Shown here: positions 1 to 8,357 of the stretch, one piece after another
Position numbering within the stretch: the first letter of the stretch is position 1
Layout: each line of letters starts with the position of its first letter
Source of the DNA: a virus
Virus record (IMG/VR): IMGVR_UViG_3300032086_003395
Location: 1 to 24,664 of that record
Reading direction: 5' to 3' (one strand)
DNA: 24,664 nt
Program-made: the position numbers and the translations under genes
Notes under the pieces: generated by a model
Seen by the model: only the letters and a program-made list of their open reading frames with translations
Database searches by the model: none
What the model was told of the DNA's origin: nothing

Positions 1-2
1 TC

Positions 3-3000
3 GAGGAGGAGGCCGAGCCGGAGGCCGAGGCGGCGGAGCCCGCAGCGGCGGAGGCAGCATATGTGCCTGACGGCGACCTGACTCGCGAGTCCCTTGACGG
101 GATGGCGTGGAAGGAAGTGCAGCAGCTGGCCAAAGACCAGGGGCTGTCGACGGGCGTCGGGCAGACGCGCGAAGCCCTGACGGATCAGCTGCTGGGCGAG
201 GCTGAGCCGGTGATGCGCGGAGCCAAGGCGGGCAAGCTTGGAAAAAAAGCGTCGAAGAAAAAGGCGGCTCGCAAGAAAGCTGCCGCGAAGCCTGCCGCCA
301 CGCGCAAGAAAAAGGTTAGGAAGCAGGTGCGCCGCGAAGAGGTGGCCGAGGAGGCTGATGAGGGCCGGGAGCTGGCACAGCCTGCGGAGCGGACGCCGCA
401 ATACAAGCTAGACAGAGCCGCCAAGCGAGCCGCTAAGAACGTCTCACCCGAAGACGTTGAGGCGGCAGCAGAAATCATCCGCTACTGGCAAAGCGGCAAG
501 ACGTGGAGTGAACTGACTCCTGAGGAGCAGGAGCGGCTCGATGCTTTGCTGCCCACGCCCAAAGGCAAAAAAGCCCTGACTGCCGAGCAGAAGCTCAAGG
601 GCATTGGGACCGATGCGGCGCTAAACGAAATCCAATGGGCGCTTGTTAGCGACGTTCTGCGCGATCGAGGTTACGATCCCGATGCGGTCCTGAAGAATCA
701 GTACGGGAAGGGCAAGGCCAAGATCCGCGGCAAGTACCCGAGCAAGGCCGCCATCCTTGACCCCGAAACCCACGTCGATCTGTGGGAGGAGGCGTCGGCG
801 GAGAAGCAGGCCAAGGCGGTTGAGACGGACGAGAAGCGCGAGAAGCGTCAGAAAGAGAACAAGGCGCGACTCGAGGCCGCCGAACGCAAACGCCAGGAGC
901 GGCGGGAGACGCGCGGGCCGACGGCAGCTGAGGTAGTTGCCGATCGAGAGGCAGGCCGACACGCAGAGCAAAACCCTGCTGAGGTCGGGCGCGATGTGCT
1001 CGTGCCGGAAACTGTAGCCCAATACCAATGGTGGCAGGATGCGCCAGCCTGGATCCGCCCCGCTCTTGCCCGCGCGCTGAGCACGCGTGTTGAGGATGTG
1101 CCTGGCCGCAAGGTCAGCAGCGGCAGGCCTAAGCGCAAAGCCCGCATGCACGAAATGCTGTGGGAGGACATGACTGAGGCCGATAGCGGGGCCATTGAGT
1201 CCATCATCCTCGATGCAGTCGCTCACCGCTCGCAAACCCGCGGCATGGATGAGGCCGACTGGTACTGGGCGGATCCGATGACTTGGTGGATTGAGCGGCA
1301 CGAGCCCGAAATGGAGCAAAAGGCGGTTGACGACACCTTGCTCTTCAACCTGCGCCCCGACGCATTCGACGACTTTGAGCCCATCAGCGAAGAGTACGTC
1401 AACGATATCGTCAAGAGTGCCATCGACTTTGGCGGGCCCGTCGGCAAGCTGTACAGCGATATCAGGCAAGCCAACGCCGATTGGCAAACCGCCATTGACC
1501 TCCTCAAGAACAAAGAGGAGAAGCACCAATGGGGCGATCGTAACGAGTACCTGCAAGACGCTCTTGAGGCGCTTGGCCACCTTGAGGCAGAGCGGGTGTT
1601 TGATGACAGCGTCTCCGACTTCCAAACCTTCTTGGCGCTGGAGCTAGAGAATCGGTTCGGAGAGGACTCGGACAATTGGCCGCAAGCGGTGCGAGATGCA
1701 GTCAGCCTCGACACCAGCGATGTGATGGAGATGGGCATTGGCCCCACCAGCGGTGCGAACTTCGACGCCCTAATGGCGTGGGACGAGAACATTGCCCGCG
1801 ACATCTACATCAACATTCTGGAGGGCACCAAGCCTCTGCACGAAGCTGCACAGCAGTTGTTCTTCGGACAGCAGGACATTGCCCAGTTCATGCAGGAGGA
1901 GGTCCGTGATGTGCTCACGCAGGCGGGCCTGCTGACGGCAGAAGACCTACAAGCAGAGCGCGTAGGCAACCCACTCAACTTCACCTTCCTTGAGTTCCAG
2001 TTCAAGGCGCAGCTAGAGCGCGCCCTGGAGTCCGTGCGCACCCTGACGGAAGATGTTGTCGACCAAACGCTGAACAGCATGGCCGTGACTCGCGCCAAGG
2101 GCCTGAACCCCGGAGTGTACAGCCAAGCCAACGCCGAGATTATTCAGGACGCGGCGTACCATACGCTCGATCAGGCGCGACACATTACCCGGAAGGCTGC
2201 GCGACGCATCTATGCGCGCATGGCCCTTGAGACGTTCCAGAGACTGACCCCTGGCGTCAAACTCAGCGCCGCCGAGCGCACCTCACTTACAAGCCTGTTC
2301 ACGGAGTTCAAGAACGGCCTGAACCGCAGCCCGATTCGCGGCACCGCCAGCAAGGGCGAGATCGACCCGGAGATGCAGGAGCTGGAGATGTCTTTCCAGC
2401 TGGATGCGCTGCGCAACGACCCCAACGTCCTGCGCAACCCGAACACGAACGAGCCAATGCTGCTGTGGCACGGCACGCTGGACAATCGCTCAATGCTGGC
2501 TGGCGGCCTGTTCACAAAGGGACGCGGGTTTGGCGTGGCGACGCCGCTTGACGCTGGCTGGGCGTCCGAGATGTTCGTGCAGTCCGCCCTAGATGGCCAA
2601 AGGAAATACCCACGGGGAACGGCACGCAAGCGCGATGTGCCTGAGTTCGTGCAGGGCACAAGCCTAGGCGCGTACTACGTCCGCTCCAACGCAACGTTCA
2701 ACCCCTGGCGGCATGAAGACCGTGGTCGCGTGGTGCGATACCTCCCGCACAACCGCATGGAGGACGAGGGCATCAAGGACCCGACTGTGCGCGTGGACGC
2801 GTACATGGAGCTGCTTAGCTACTACCTGCCCAACTATCGCGACTTCGTGGCCCACAAACGACTCGACACCGGGCTGCGGGACCTGCTGCTTGACGTTGAG
2901 CTTGAGCGGCGGCAGCTGACGGCATTCGAGTCCAAAATTCTCGAGTCCGTGCAGACGATGTTCGACACCATGCTGGTGATGTCGCGCGATCCGTTCAGTC

Positions 3001-6000
3001 TGCAAGAGGCCGCCACGATTGTTCGGGCGACTCGCGAGGCAGGCGGTGAGATTCCCAACAGGCCCAGCGTGAGCAGCCTTGAGAGCCTGCTGCATCCCGA
3101 GTGGGCGCCTGCGTGGGAGGCCATCGAGTTGGGCATTCGCCAGGACGTTACGCAAAGCATGCTGACGGATCTGACGGTTTCGCCAAACGAGCAGGACGGC
3201 CTCATTCTGTCGCCGGACATTCCGGGCCGTGACGCAACCGAGGCCGAGCGGTTCATGGATCTGCGTCAGCGCGGCATCAACTTCGCGTCGCAGTTCAACA
3301 ACATCGCGGCCATGACCCAGGAGTGGTTCGTCGAGACTCTGCGAAACGCAGGGTTTGACGCCGCTTACGCCAGCAGCTTGGTCGGTCAACCCAACCGGGA
3401 CTCCATGGCGCCGTGGCTGCCCGACATGGACCCGCTCGCTGACCTTGATGCGGGCTTCCTGGAGATGGCCAACCAGGGCGAGGACTTTGGTTCAAACCCC
3501 CTGCTGACTCGCCCTGGGCGCAACCTGCCGCACGTCATCGTGTTCAACCCGCAGCAGATGGTGTCCGCGACGGTGCCCTCGGCTCGCGAGCAGGACCTGT
3601 TCTTCAACATCAGCAACCTAGACGCGCCGAACGGTCAAGGCGTGGGCATGAGCTATACGCATAGTGTCAACGACCCGACCGGCGGAATTGAGAGCAGAAT
3701 CCGGGCAATCTACAACACGCCCGACGGAGCGGAAACGTTCGACGCCAGCATCCGGCGTGACGGCAACAACACGCGCTACATGCGCGCCGTTGTGCCGCCC
3801 TATCTTGTGGAGGCTGAGGAGTCGCTGATCGACAACCTCATGTTCCACGCTGGGCACCACGCTGCGGCATACATCGAACTCGAGGACGATGCGCTAGCAG
3901 AAAGCCTTGCCGATGCTCTGGGCACCGAGGCCGAGGCAACAGAGCTAGGCCACTACACCGTGCGCATGACGGCGGCTGGTGCTCGACAGCAAGGGCAGCA
4001 CTTCGGAGCTGCACGGATGGTGCGTGACGCCCAGGAGGCAATCACCGGCATTCGCTTGTTTGAGGATGACGACCTCATGTTCAACATGGATCAGGAGGTC
4101 GACGAGCCCAGCATGATCGAGCCGGGCGCCGACAGTTTGCTGACCGCCGAACGCTACCAAGCCATGCTCGACAAGCTGAACTCGGAAGTCGAGACGAGCA
4201 CCGAGTGGCTGGAGAAACGCTTCATGCTGCTGGAGAAGGAGCTAATGGATCTGGCTCCCAACAAGATCAGCATGGCCAAGCATGTTAGGCGCTGGACAAG
4301 TGCTGGGCACCTGCTGATCGACCTTGAGAACACCGCTCGCATCAAAGGCAGCACGATCGAGCAGCTGATTGACGAGGGTCGCAACAAGGCAAAGGCGCAA
4401 GGCAACCCTTGGAACGAGGCCAAGGAGGCCATGATCAAGGACGTGCTCGACATGCCTGCCGAGATCGAGTCCATCGTCACCAGGGTCGCCACGATGAACC
4501 GGGTGCTGGGTCAGAGGGCTCAACGCTTCGGGCTCATTAGCGATTACTACGACTTCTACAGCGCGCGCATCTGGATGGGTGACGATGTTTCCCTGCAAGA
4601 CAGGAACATCATTGATCTCACGCAGGGCATTGCCTCACCGACACGAGCAGGCGCAACCTTCCGTACGGGCGTGGGGGCGCGCGGCAAGCGACGGACCTAC
4701 GACTCGATCCTGGATGGCTGGGCTGATGGCAAGGAGCTGGCCGCCATGAACATGCTGGCTATTAGCCAACGTGTTCACAGCGATGTCCTGAACAGCATCT
4801 CGAACATCCAGTTCCGCAACGTCATGACCTCCGCAGGGTTCATGGGCAAGCTGAAGGATGGCCGTGCGCCGCAAGGCGCCGTCGAGCTGCGCACCAACAG
4901 CCCTGGCCTGCGGGGCTACTGGGTTGTCGAGGCACTCGCCGACGACCTTTCAGCCCTGACAACGCGCATGGACTGGCAGTCCACGGCATTCAAAAAAGCG
5001 TACCGCAAGGCGTACCGTCTCAACAATGCAGGCAAGGCGTCAGTCCTGTTCACCAGCCTGTTCCACAACTTCGCCTTCTGGCGCTCGTTCTACTTCAGTC
5101 GCCCCGGCCACTTCAGCTCGACCACCAAGATGGTGACAGAGGCGCCGATGTTGCTGGGCGGCTCGCTGCTCAACGTCATTCCGGGCGCTGACCAGCTGCT
5201 TGGCCGTGATGCTGGAATGCGACTGGCAATGCGGTCGCCCGAGGTAAGGTCTGGAGTCGAGGCGATTCTGGGTGAGTCCCCCATCTACGCACGCCTCGTA
5301 GCAAACGGCATGACCATGCCGTTCAGTATGCGCTATGGCGATGAGCAGTCGATTGACTCGGCGCAGCGGCGCACGCTGATCGAGAAGGCCGTCACCCTCT
5401 TCGGGCCGCTGTACGGTCGCGAGCGTGCGGAGCGCATGGCGCAAAGCATGCAGGACTACCGCACTCGTACGAGCCAGTTCCTGTTTGCCAACGTCGGCGC
5501 CCCGCTCAAGGCGCAAGCTGCAATCCTCGAGTACAAGCACGAGATGGCGCAGCTCAAGCGCGACATCATGAAGGGGCGTGTCGAGGAAGGGCAGATTACC
5601 GAGGACGACATCGCCCGCAAGGTTGCGGCCAAGATGAACGATGACTTCGGCGGGCTCAACTACCGCAGGGGCGAGAACATCCTTGGCGGCGTGCGGCGCG
5701 CAGAGAACCAGAACCTCATGCGCCTGGGCCTGCTGGCATCTGACTGGACGGAATCCAACCTGAACACCGTCCTCAAGATGTTCAGCCTGACCCAGAAGAT
5801 GTACGGCACCAGGGCCGACACGGACGAGGAGAAGCAAAAGCAGCTCGACCGCATCGAGCGACGCATGTATCGCAACCTTGCGATCAACGCTGCGTTCCGA
5901 TCGCAGATCCTGACCGCCGCGTTCAACGCCCTGATGGCGGGCCTCGATGACGACGAGGACTTCTTCTCTCGCTACGAGCAGGCGTGGCGCGATGGCAACT

Positions 6001-6533
6001 TTAACTGGGCCAAGGTCAACATCAGCCCTGTTGCCAACATGGTCGACGAGTTCTTCGGCAATGAGGCGCACCACCCTGACAGCCGGATCTACTTCAGCCT
6101 CATCGGGCACTTCCTCGATCCGTACAAATGGGCCTACGACATCTTCCTGAACGACGATATGTGGGGCCCGCTCAAGGCAAAGGGTAGCCCCATTGTGCGG
6201 GCCTTGACTGCCCTGGGCACCGGTACGGACTGGAAGGGCCAGAGCTACACGCCTGTGTGGAATGCTCCGGGCAAGCCCAGTCTCATGGAGGGGCACCTGA
6301 AGCAATGGGAGTGGAACAGCGGCCAAACCGTCTACCGCATGCCCGCTGCAATGATTGACCAGTTCATCGGCAACCTGCCCATCATCGGGCAGACCGGCGT
6401 GCGCGTCTTCAACGGAGAGGAGTCGGCATTCGACTTCATGGCCGACGGCGTCGGCCTGCATACCACCCGCACCTATCCTGGGAGCGGGCGTCAACGGGAG
6501 GTCGCTCCCTTCTTCGAGTACATGATGCAATGA
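3..6533 (+). CDS. Giant phage polyvalent protein with ART-like and LPD38-like regions (5' partial)
   Basis: The reading frame is open to the left edge, so the gene probably starts outside the window; a GTG at 63 is the first in-frame start seen. Residues below count from that GTG. The order is: an acidic Glu/Ala tract, a SAP/HeH-like segment (about 7-40), a Lys/Ala-rich linker (about 52-90), and long helical regions. An ART-like region follows at about 798-1175, with a WHGT motif (His803) and a terminal FNPQQMVSA motif. The C-terminal third holds DDFGGLN (about 1860) and DWTESN (about 1894), which recall the LPD38 domain of polyvalent proteins. Such proteins are thought to ride in the virion and enter the cell with the DNA. 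The position at the end of the late module, just before lipoprotein and holin-like genes, fits a virion protein. The ART and LPD38 calls come from motif recognition only. The catalytic residues beyond the HGT motif were not placed. Confidence 0.85.
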   Translation, partial: EEEAEPEAEAAEPAAAEAAYVPDGDLTRESLDGMAWKEVQQLAKDQGLSTGVGQTREALTDQLLGEAEPVMRGAKAGKLGKKASKKKAARKKAAAKPAATRKKKVRKQVRREEVAEEADEGRELAQPAERTPQYKLDRAAKRAAKNVSPEDVEAAAEIIRYWQSGKTWSELTPEEQERLDALLPTPKGKKALTAEQKLKGIGTDAALNEIQWALVSDVLRDRGYDPDAVLKNQYGKGKAKIRGKYPSKAAILDPETHVDLWEEASAEKQAKAVETDEKREKRQKENKARLEAAERKRQERRETRGPTAAEVVADREAGRHAEQNPAEVGRDVLVPETVAQYQWWQDAPAWIRPALARALSTRVEDVPGRKVSSGRPKRKARMHEMLWEDMTEADSGAIESIILDAVAHRSQTRGMDEADWYWADPMTWWIERHEPEMEQKAVDDTLLFNLRPDAFDDFEPISEEYVNDIVKSAIDFGGPVGKLYSDIRQANADWQTAIDLLKNKEEKHQWGDRNEYLQDALEALGHLEAERVFDDSVSDFQTFLALELENRFGEDSDNWPQAVRDAVSLDTSDVMEMGIGPTSGANFDALMAWDENIARDIYINILEGTKPLHEAAQQLFFGQQDIAQFMQEEVRDVLTQAGLLTAEDLQAERVGNPLNFTFLEFQFKAQLERALESVRTLTEDVVDQTLNSMAVTRAKGLNPGVYSQANAEIIQDAAYHTLDQARHITRKAARRIYARMALETFQRLTPGVKLSAAERTSLTSLFTEFKNGLNRSPIRGTASKGEIDPEMQELEMSFQLDALRNDPNVLRNPNTNEPMLLWHGTLDNRSMLAGGLFTKGRGFGVATPLDAGWASEMFVQSALDGQRKYPRGTARKRDVPEFVQGTSLGAYYVRSNATFNPWRHEDRGRVVRYLPHNRMEDEGIKDPTVRVDAYMELLSYYLPNYRDFVAHKRLDTGLRDLLLDVELERRQLTAFESKILESVQTMFDTMLVMSRDPFSLQEAATIVRATREAGGEIPNRPSVSSLESLLHPEWAPAWEAIELGIRQDVTQSMLTDLTVSPNEQDGLILSPDIPGRDATEAERFMDLRQRGINFASQFNNIAAMTQEWFVETLRNAGFDAAYASSLVGQPNRDSMAPWLPDMDPLADLDAGFLEMANQGEDFGSNPLLTRPGRNLPHVIVFNPQQMVSATVPSAREQDLFFNISNLDAPNGQGVGMSYTHSVNDPTGGIESRIRAIYNTPDGAETFDASIRRDGNNTRYMRAVVPPYLVEAEESLIDNLMFHAGHHAAAYIELEDDALAESLADALGTEAEATELGHYTVRMTAAGARQQGQHFGAARMVRDAQEAITGIRLFEDDDLMFNMDQEVDEPSMIEPGADSLLTAERYQAMLDKLNSEVETSTEWLEKRFMLLEKELMDLAPNKISMAKHVRRWTSAGHLLIDLENTARIKGSTIEQLIDEGRNKAKAQGNPWNEAKEAMIKDVLDMPAEIESIVTRVATMNRVLGQRAQRFGLISDYYDFYSARIWMGDDVSLQDRNIIDLTQGIASPTRAGATFRTGVGARGKRRTYDSILDGWADGKELAAMNMLAISQRVHSDVLNSISNIQFRNVMTSAGFMGKLKDGRAPQGAVELRTNSPGLRGYWVVEALADDLSALTTRMDWQSTAFKKAYRKAYRLNNAGKASVLFTSLFHNFAFWRSFYFSRPGHFSSTTKMVTEAPMLLGGSLLNVIPGADQLLGRDAGMRLAMRSPEVRSGVEAILGESPIYARLVANGMTMPFSMRYGDEQSIDSAQRRTLIEKAVTLFGPLYGRERAERMAQSMQDYRTRTSQFLFANVGAPLKAQAAILEYKHEMAQLKRDIMKGRVEEGQITEDDIARKVAAKMNDDFGGLNYRRGENILGGVRRAENQNLMRLGLLASDWTESNLNTVLKMFSLTQKMYGTRADTDEEKQKQLDRIERRMYRNLAINAAFRSQILTAAFNALMAGLDDDEDFFSRYEQAWRDGNFNWAKVNISPVANMVDEFFGNEAHHPDSRIYFSLIGHFLDPYKWAYDIFLNDDMWGPLKAKGSPIVRALTALGTGTDWKGQSYTPVWNAPGKPSLMEGHLKQWEWNSGQTVYRMPAAMIDQFIGNLPIIGQTGVRVFNGEESAFDFMADGVGLHTTRTYPGSGRQREVAPFFEYMMQ

Positions 6534-7114
6534 AACTCCAAGTAGCTTTCCTCGTGCTGGCGCTGTCCAGCTGCCAACAGATTGAGTCCCTGCTGACGGC
6601 CTCGATTCCGCCCGAGGTCCAGCAACAGCTGGCTGAGCAGGAGGCTGCGCTGGCCGAGTACGACGCTGCCATTGGGCGCGTCGAGCAACAGGCAAAGGAC
6701 GTGGCCGCTGAGGCAAAGGCTGCCGTAGAGGCTGCCGACTACGCAAAGGCGCAAACCCTCATGGCTCAGCTCGAGGCGCTGCAAGCGGAGCACGAGGGCT
6801 TTGTCGATATGTACCTGACCACCGCTGCGGAGGCCAAGGATGCGATCGAAGAGTCCGCTCAAGCAACGACCGAGGGCGTGCTGGGAATGCTGGATCCGCT
6901 GATCCCGCTGCCCCTGCAACCGCTGGTGCCTGCGGCCACGAGCCTGTTCGTCATGGCGGGAAGCCGCCGTTCCCGCAAACACACCAAGCGAGCCCTGCGC
7001 CATGCCGCCGTCGGAAATCTGGGTACTGGAGTCAAGGACATCCTCAAAGCGGTGGGTGCCACGCACTCTTCGGATGCTTCTAAGAAGGTGGCGGAGGAAG
7101 AGGGTGTCGCCTGA
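6530..7114 (+). CDS. Coiled-coil phage lipoprotein
   Basis: The start overlaps the stop of the giant gene by four bases (ATGA), so translation is probably coupled. The N-terminus is a short lipoprotein signal with lipobox L-S-S-C and lipidated Cys at residue 15. Gln at +2 would favour outer-membrane retention in a Gram-negative host. Residues about 28-115 are Ala/Glu/Gln-rich and predicted helical or coiled coil. A hydrophobic, Pro-containing stretch (about 117-143) follows, then a basic tail. The gene sits between a virion protein and a holin-like protein, so a role in lysis or envelope passage is plausible, for example as an unusual spanin-like partner. At 194 residues it is longer than a typical Rz1 lipoprotein, so that function is inference. 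Confidence 0.8.
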   Translation: MKLQVAFLVLALSSCQQIESLLTASIPPEVQQQLAEQEAALAEYDAAIGRVEQQAKDVAAEAKAAVEAADYAKAQTLMAQLEALQAEHEGFVDMYLTTAAEAKDAIEESAQATTEGVLGMLDPLIPLPLQPLVPAATSLFVMAGSRRSRKHTKRALRHAAVGNLGTGVKDILKAVGATHSSDASKKVAEEEGVA

Positions 7115-7526
7115 CAAGCCCATCAAAAAAGTGGTACGGGTCGAAGACCTCGCCACGACCGTGCGCTTGAAGAAAGTGCAGGCAAAAGCTGACGCAGCGG
7201 CCCGCAAAGTTGAAGCTGAGGCGCGCAAGGAGCAGGCCAAGGTAGAGCTGCAAAAGCTCAAGCTGGGGATGTCGGCGCGCGAAGCAGCTGCGCGTCACCT
7301 CGCCAACTTTGCTGGCCTCTACATGTTCCTGTCGGTCATCGCATTCCTGTATGCGGTGAGCACCCTGGAGGCGGACCTTGTGGCCGTTGTTGCCGGGCTC
7401 ATCACGCTGGTCGTGACACAAATCTCTGCGCTGCTGCGCAGCATCGTCACCGAGGGCAAAGAGGAAGGGGTGCCACACATCCAGTCCGAACGACCCACGA
7501 ACGAAGAAGAAGGTGACACCCCCTGA
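7104..7526 (+). CDS. Holin-like two-helix membrane protein
   Basis: The chosen start is the GTG at 7104, because a purine-rich GGAGGAAGAGG lies immediately upstream and the gene then overlaps the previous stop by 11 bases. The 140-residue product has a charged Lys/Ala/Glu coiled-coil segment (about 14-60), two adjacent membrane segments (about 69-86 and 91-109) and an acidic, hydrophilic tail. Two closely spaced helices with charged ends are typical of class II holins, and the gene closes the late operon next to a lipoprotein. No endolysin is visible beside it. It could instead be a general membrane protein of the late module. The upstream ATG-initiated extension would be antisense to nothing but overlaps the lipoprotein heavily, so it was rejected. 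Confidence 0.72.
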   Translation: MSPDKPIKKVVRVEDLATTVRLKKVQAKADAAARKVEAEARKEQAKVELQKLKLGMSAREAAARHLANFAGLYMFLSVIAFLYAVSTLEADLVAVVAGLITLVVTQISALLRSIVTEGKEEGVPHIQSERPTNEEEGDTP

Positions 7527-7531
7527 AAGGT

Positions 7532-7563
7532 GGGGGCGCAGCCGAGTGAGTTGCTGCGCCCCC
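7532..7563. terminator. GC-rich hairpin, convergent-gene spacer (first of two)
   Basis: A perfect 11-bp stem (GGGGGCGCAGC paired with GCTGCGCCCCC) encloses a 10-nt loop, beginning six bases after the holin-like stop. No T-run follows on either strand, so it is not a canonical intrinsic terminator. It may block RNA decay, or slow polymerase between the converging late and recombination operons. Confidence 0.6.
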
Positions 7564-7604
7564 TAACCGCACGACCAACTCCACGAAGGCGCGCGGTTGT
7601 AGGC

Positions 7605-7636
7605 GGGGGCACAGGTATGGGAAACCCTGTGCCCCC
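7605..7636. terminator. GC-rich hairpin, convergent-gene spacer (second of two)
   Basis: A second perfect 11-bp stem (GGGGGCACAGG paired with CCTGTGCCCCC) again has a 10-nt loop. The geometry and the outer six pairs match the hairpin about 73 bp upstream. No T-run is present. It lies between the ends of the holin-like and recT genes. Confidence 0.55.
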
Positions 7637-7642
7637 TAGACA

Positions 7643-7667
7643 CCGAGTTCGCTCTAGAAAAACTCGG
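7643..7667. other. Hairpin overlapping the recT stop codon
   Basis: A 7-bp inverted repeat (CCGAGTT and AACTCGG) with an 11-nt loop contains the last codons and stop of the recT-like gene. It is the third hairpin in a row in this convergent region. In recT mRNA it would fold around the stop codon. Confidence 0.4.
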
Positions 7668-8349
7668 CGGGGTCAGGCATGTCTCCCTTGCGCTCGCTTT
7701 CTGCAAGGGGCTGTTCAGACGTGCCTTCCTCACCTTCGTCGGAGCGCACACTCTCCGGCGAAGGCTCTGCGATAAGGTCGTTGAGGGCATCGACCTTGGC
7801 TTCAAACTCAGGGACGCGCGCAGCCCGCACATCTTCAAGCTCCTCGGCGGTCTGCAATCCCAGCAGCACCTGAGGACATGTGGTGCGGATGAGCAAAGAA
7901 CTTGCTCTGTAACGCAGCATCAATTGCGGCATCGTACGATACTTGGGATTGCTCGTCCACTTCTCGGCCTTGGCCATCGCCATATCGCAAGTGAACTCGA
8001 CACGCTGGTCCGTCTCACGCACGATTGCAAACGCAGTCACCGCAAGCTGATCTCCGCTGCCTCGCTCTTCGAAGCAGATGGGGCCCTTGAACACGCCGCT
8101 CTTGTTCGCCATGCCGATGGCGTACTTGGCCGAGAACCCCGGCGTACCATGCACCACATAGGTGTTCTGCATGATCTCCATGACGCCGACGCCCAGCCGC
8201 TCGGCCATGTCCATGGCGACGAAGCAGTTTGCGGGCTGACCCTGGAACGTCTTGGGGATGATGCTTGCGCGGCTCAACGCTTGCGCGTATTGCCACATCT
8301 CTTGCCCTTTGTTGGGGTGGGCAGCGACCTCTTTGGTTTCGTCAGTCAT
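7654..8349 (-). CDS. recT: RecT-family single-strand annealing protein
   Basis: This 231-residue protein is recognised as RecT-like from its body. It has the N-terminal segment about recovering a substrate (QGQPANCFVAMDMAERLG), the VMEIMQN and GTPGFSAKYAIGMAN segments, and a C-terminal MLRYRASSLLIRT segment just before an acidic tail. RecT proteins pair complementary single strands made by a partner exonuclease, and serve phage recombination and replication. The gene directly follows the exonuclease gene on the same strand with an 8-base gap, the usual exo-recT pairing. Its start has no Shine-Dalgarno sequence; the spacer instead holds CCTAACCC. The acidic C-terminus (about 180-231) may bind a host single-strand-binding partner, which is inference. 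Confidence 0.88.
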   Translation of the reverse strand: MTDETKEVAAHPNKGQEMWQYAQALSRASIIPKTFQGQPANCFVAMDMAERLGVGVMEIMQNTYVVHGTPGFSAKYAIGMANKSGVFKGPICFEERGSGDQLAVTAFAIVRETDQRVEFTCDMAMAKAEKWTSNPKYRTMPQLMLRYRASSLLIRTTCPQVLLGLQTAEELEDVRAARVPEFEAKVDALNDLIAEPSPESVRSDEGEEGTSEQPLAESERKGDMPDPAEFF

Positions 8350-8357
8350 CGTGGGGG

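Noticed and set aside
621-1625. 334-residue minus-strand open frame
   Set aside because: It lies wholly inside the giant gene on the other strand and shows no domain or start signal.
5040-6746. 568-residue minus-strand open frame
   Set aside because: It is antisense to the conserved C-terminal part of the giant protein. Its composition is that of a GC-rich shadow frame, and it has no recognisable domain.
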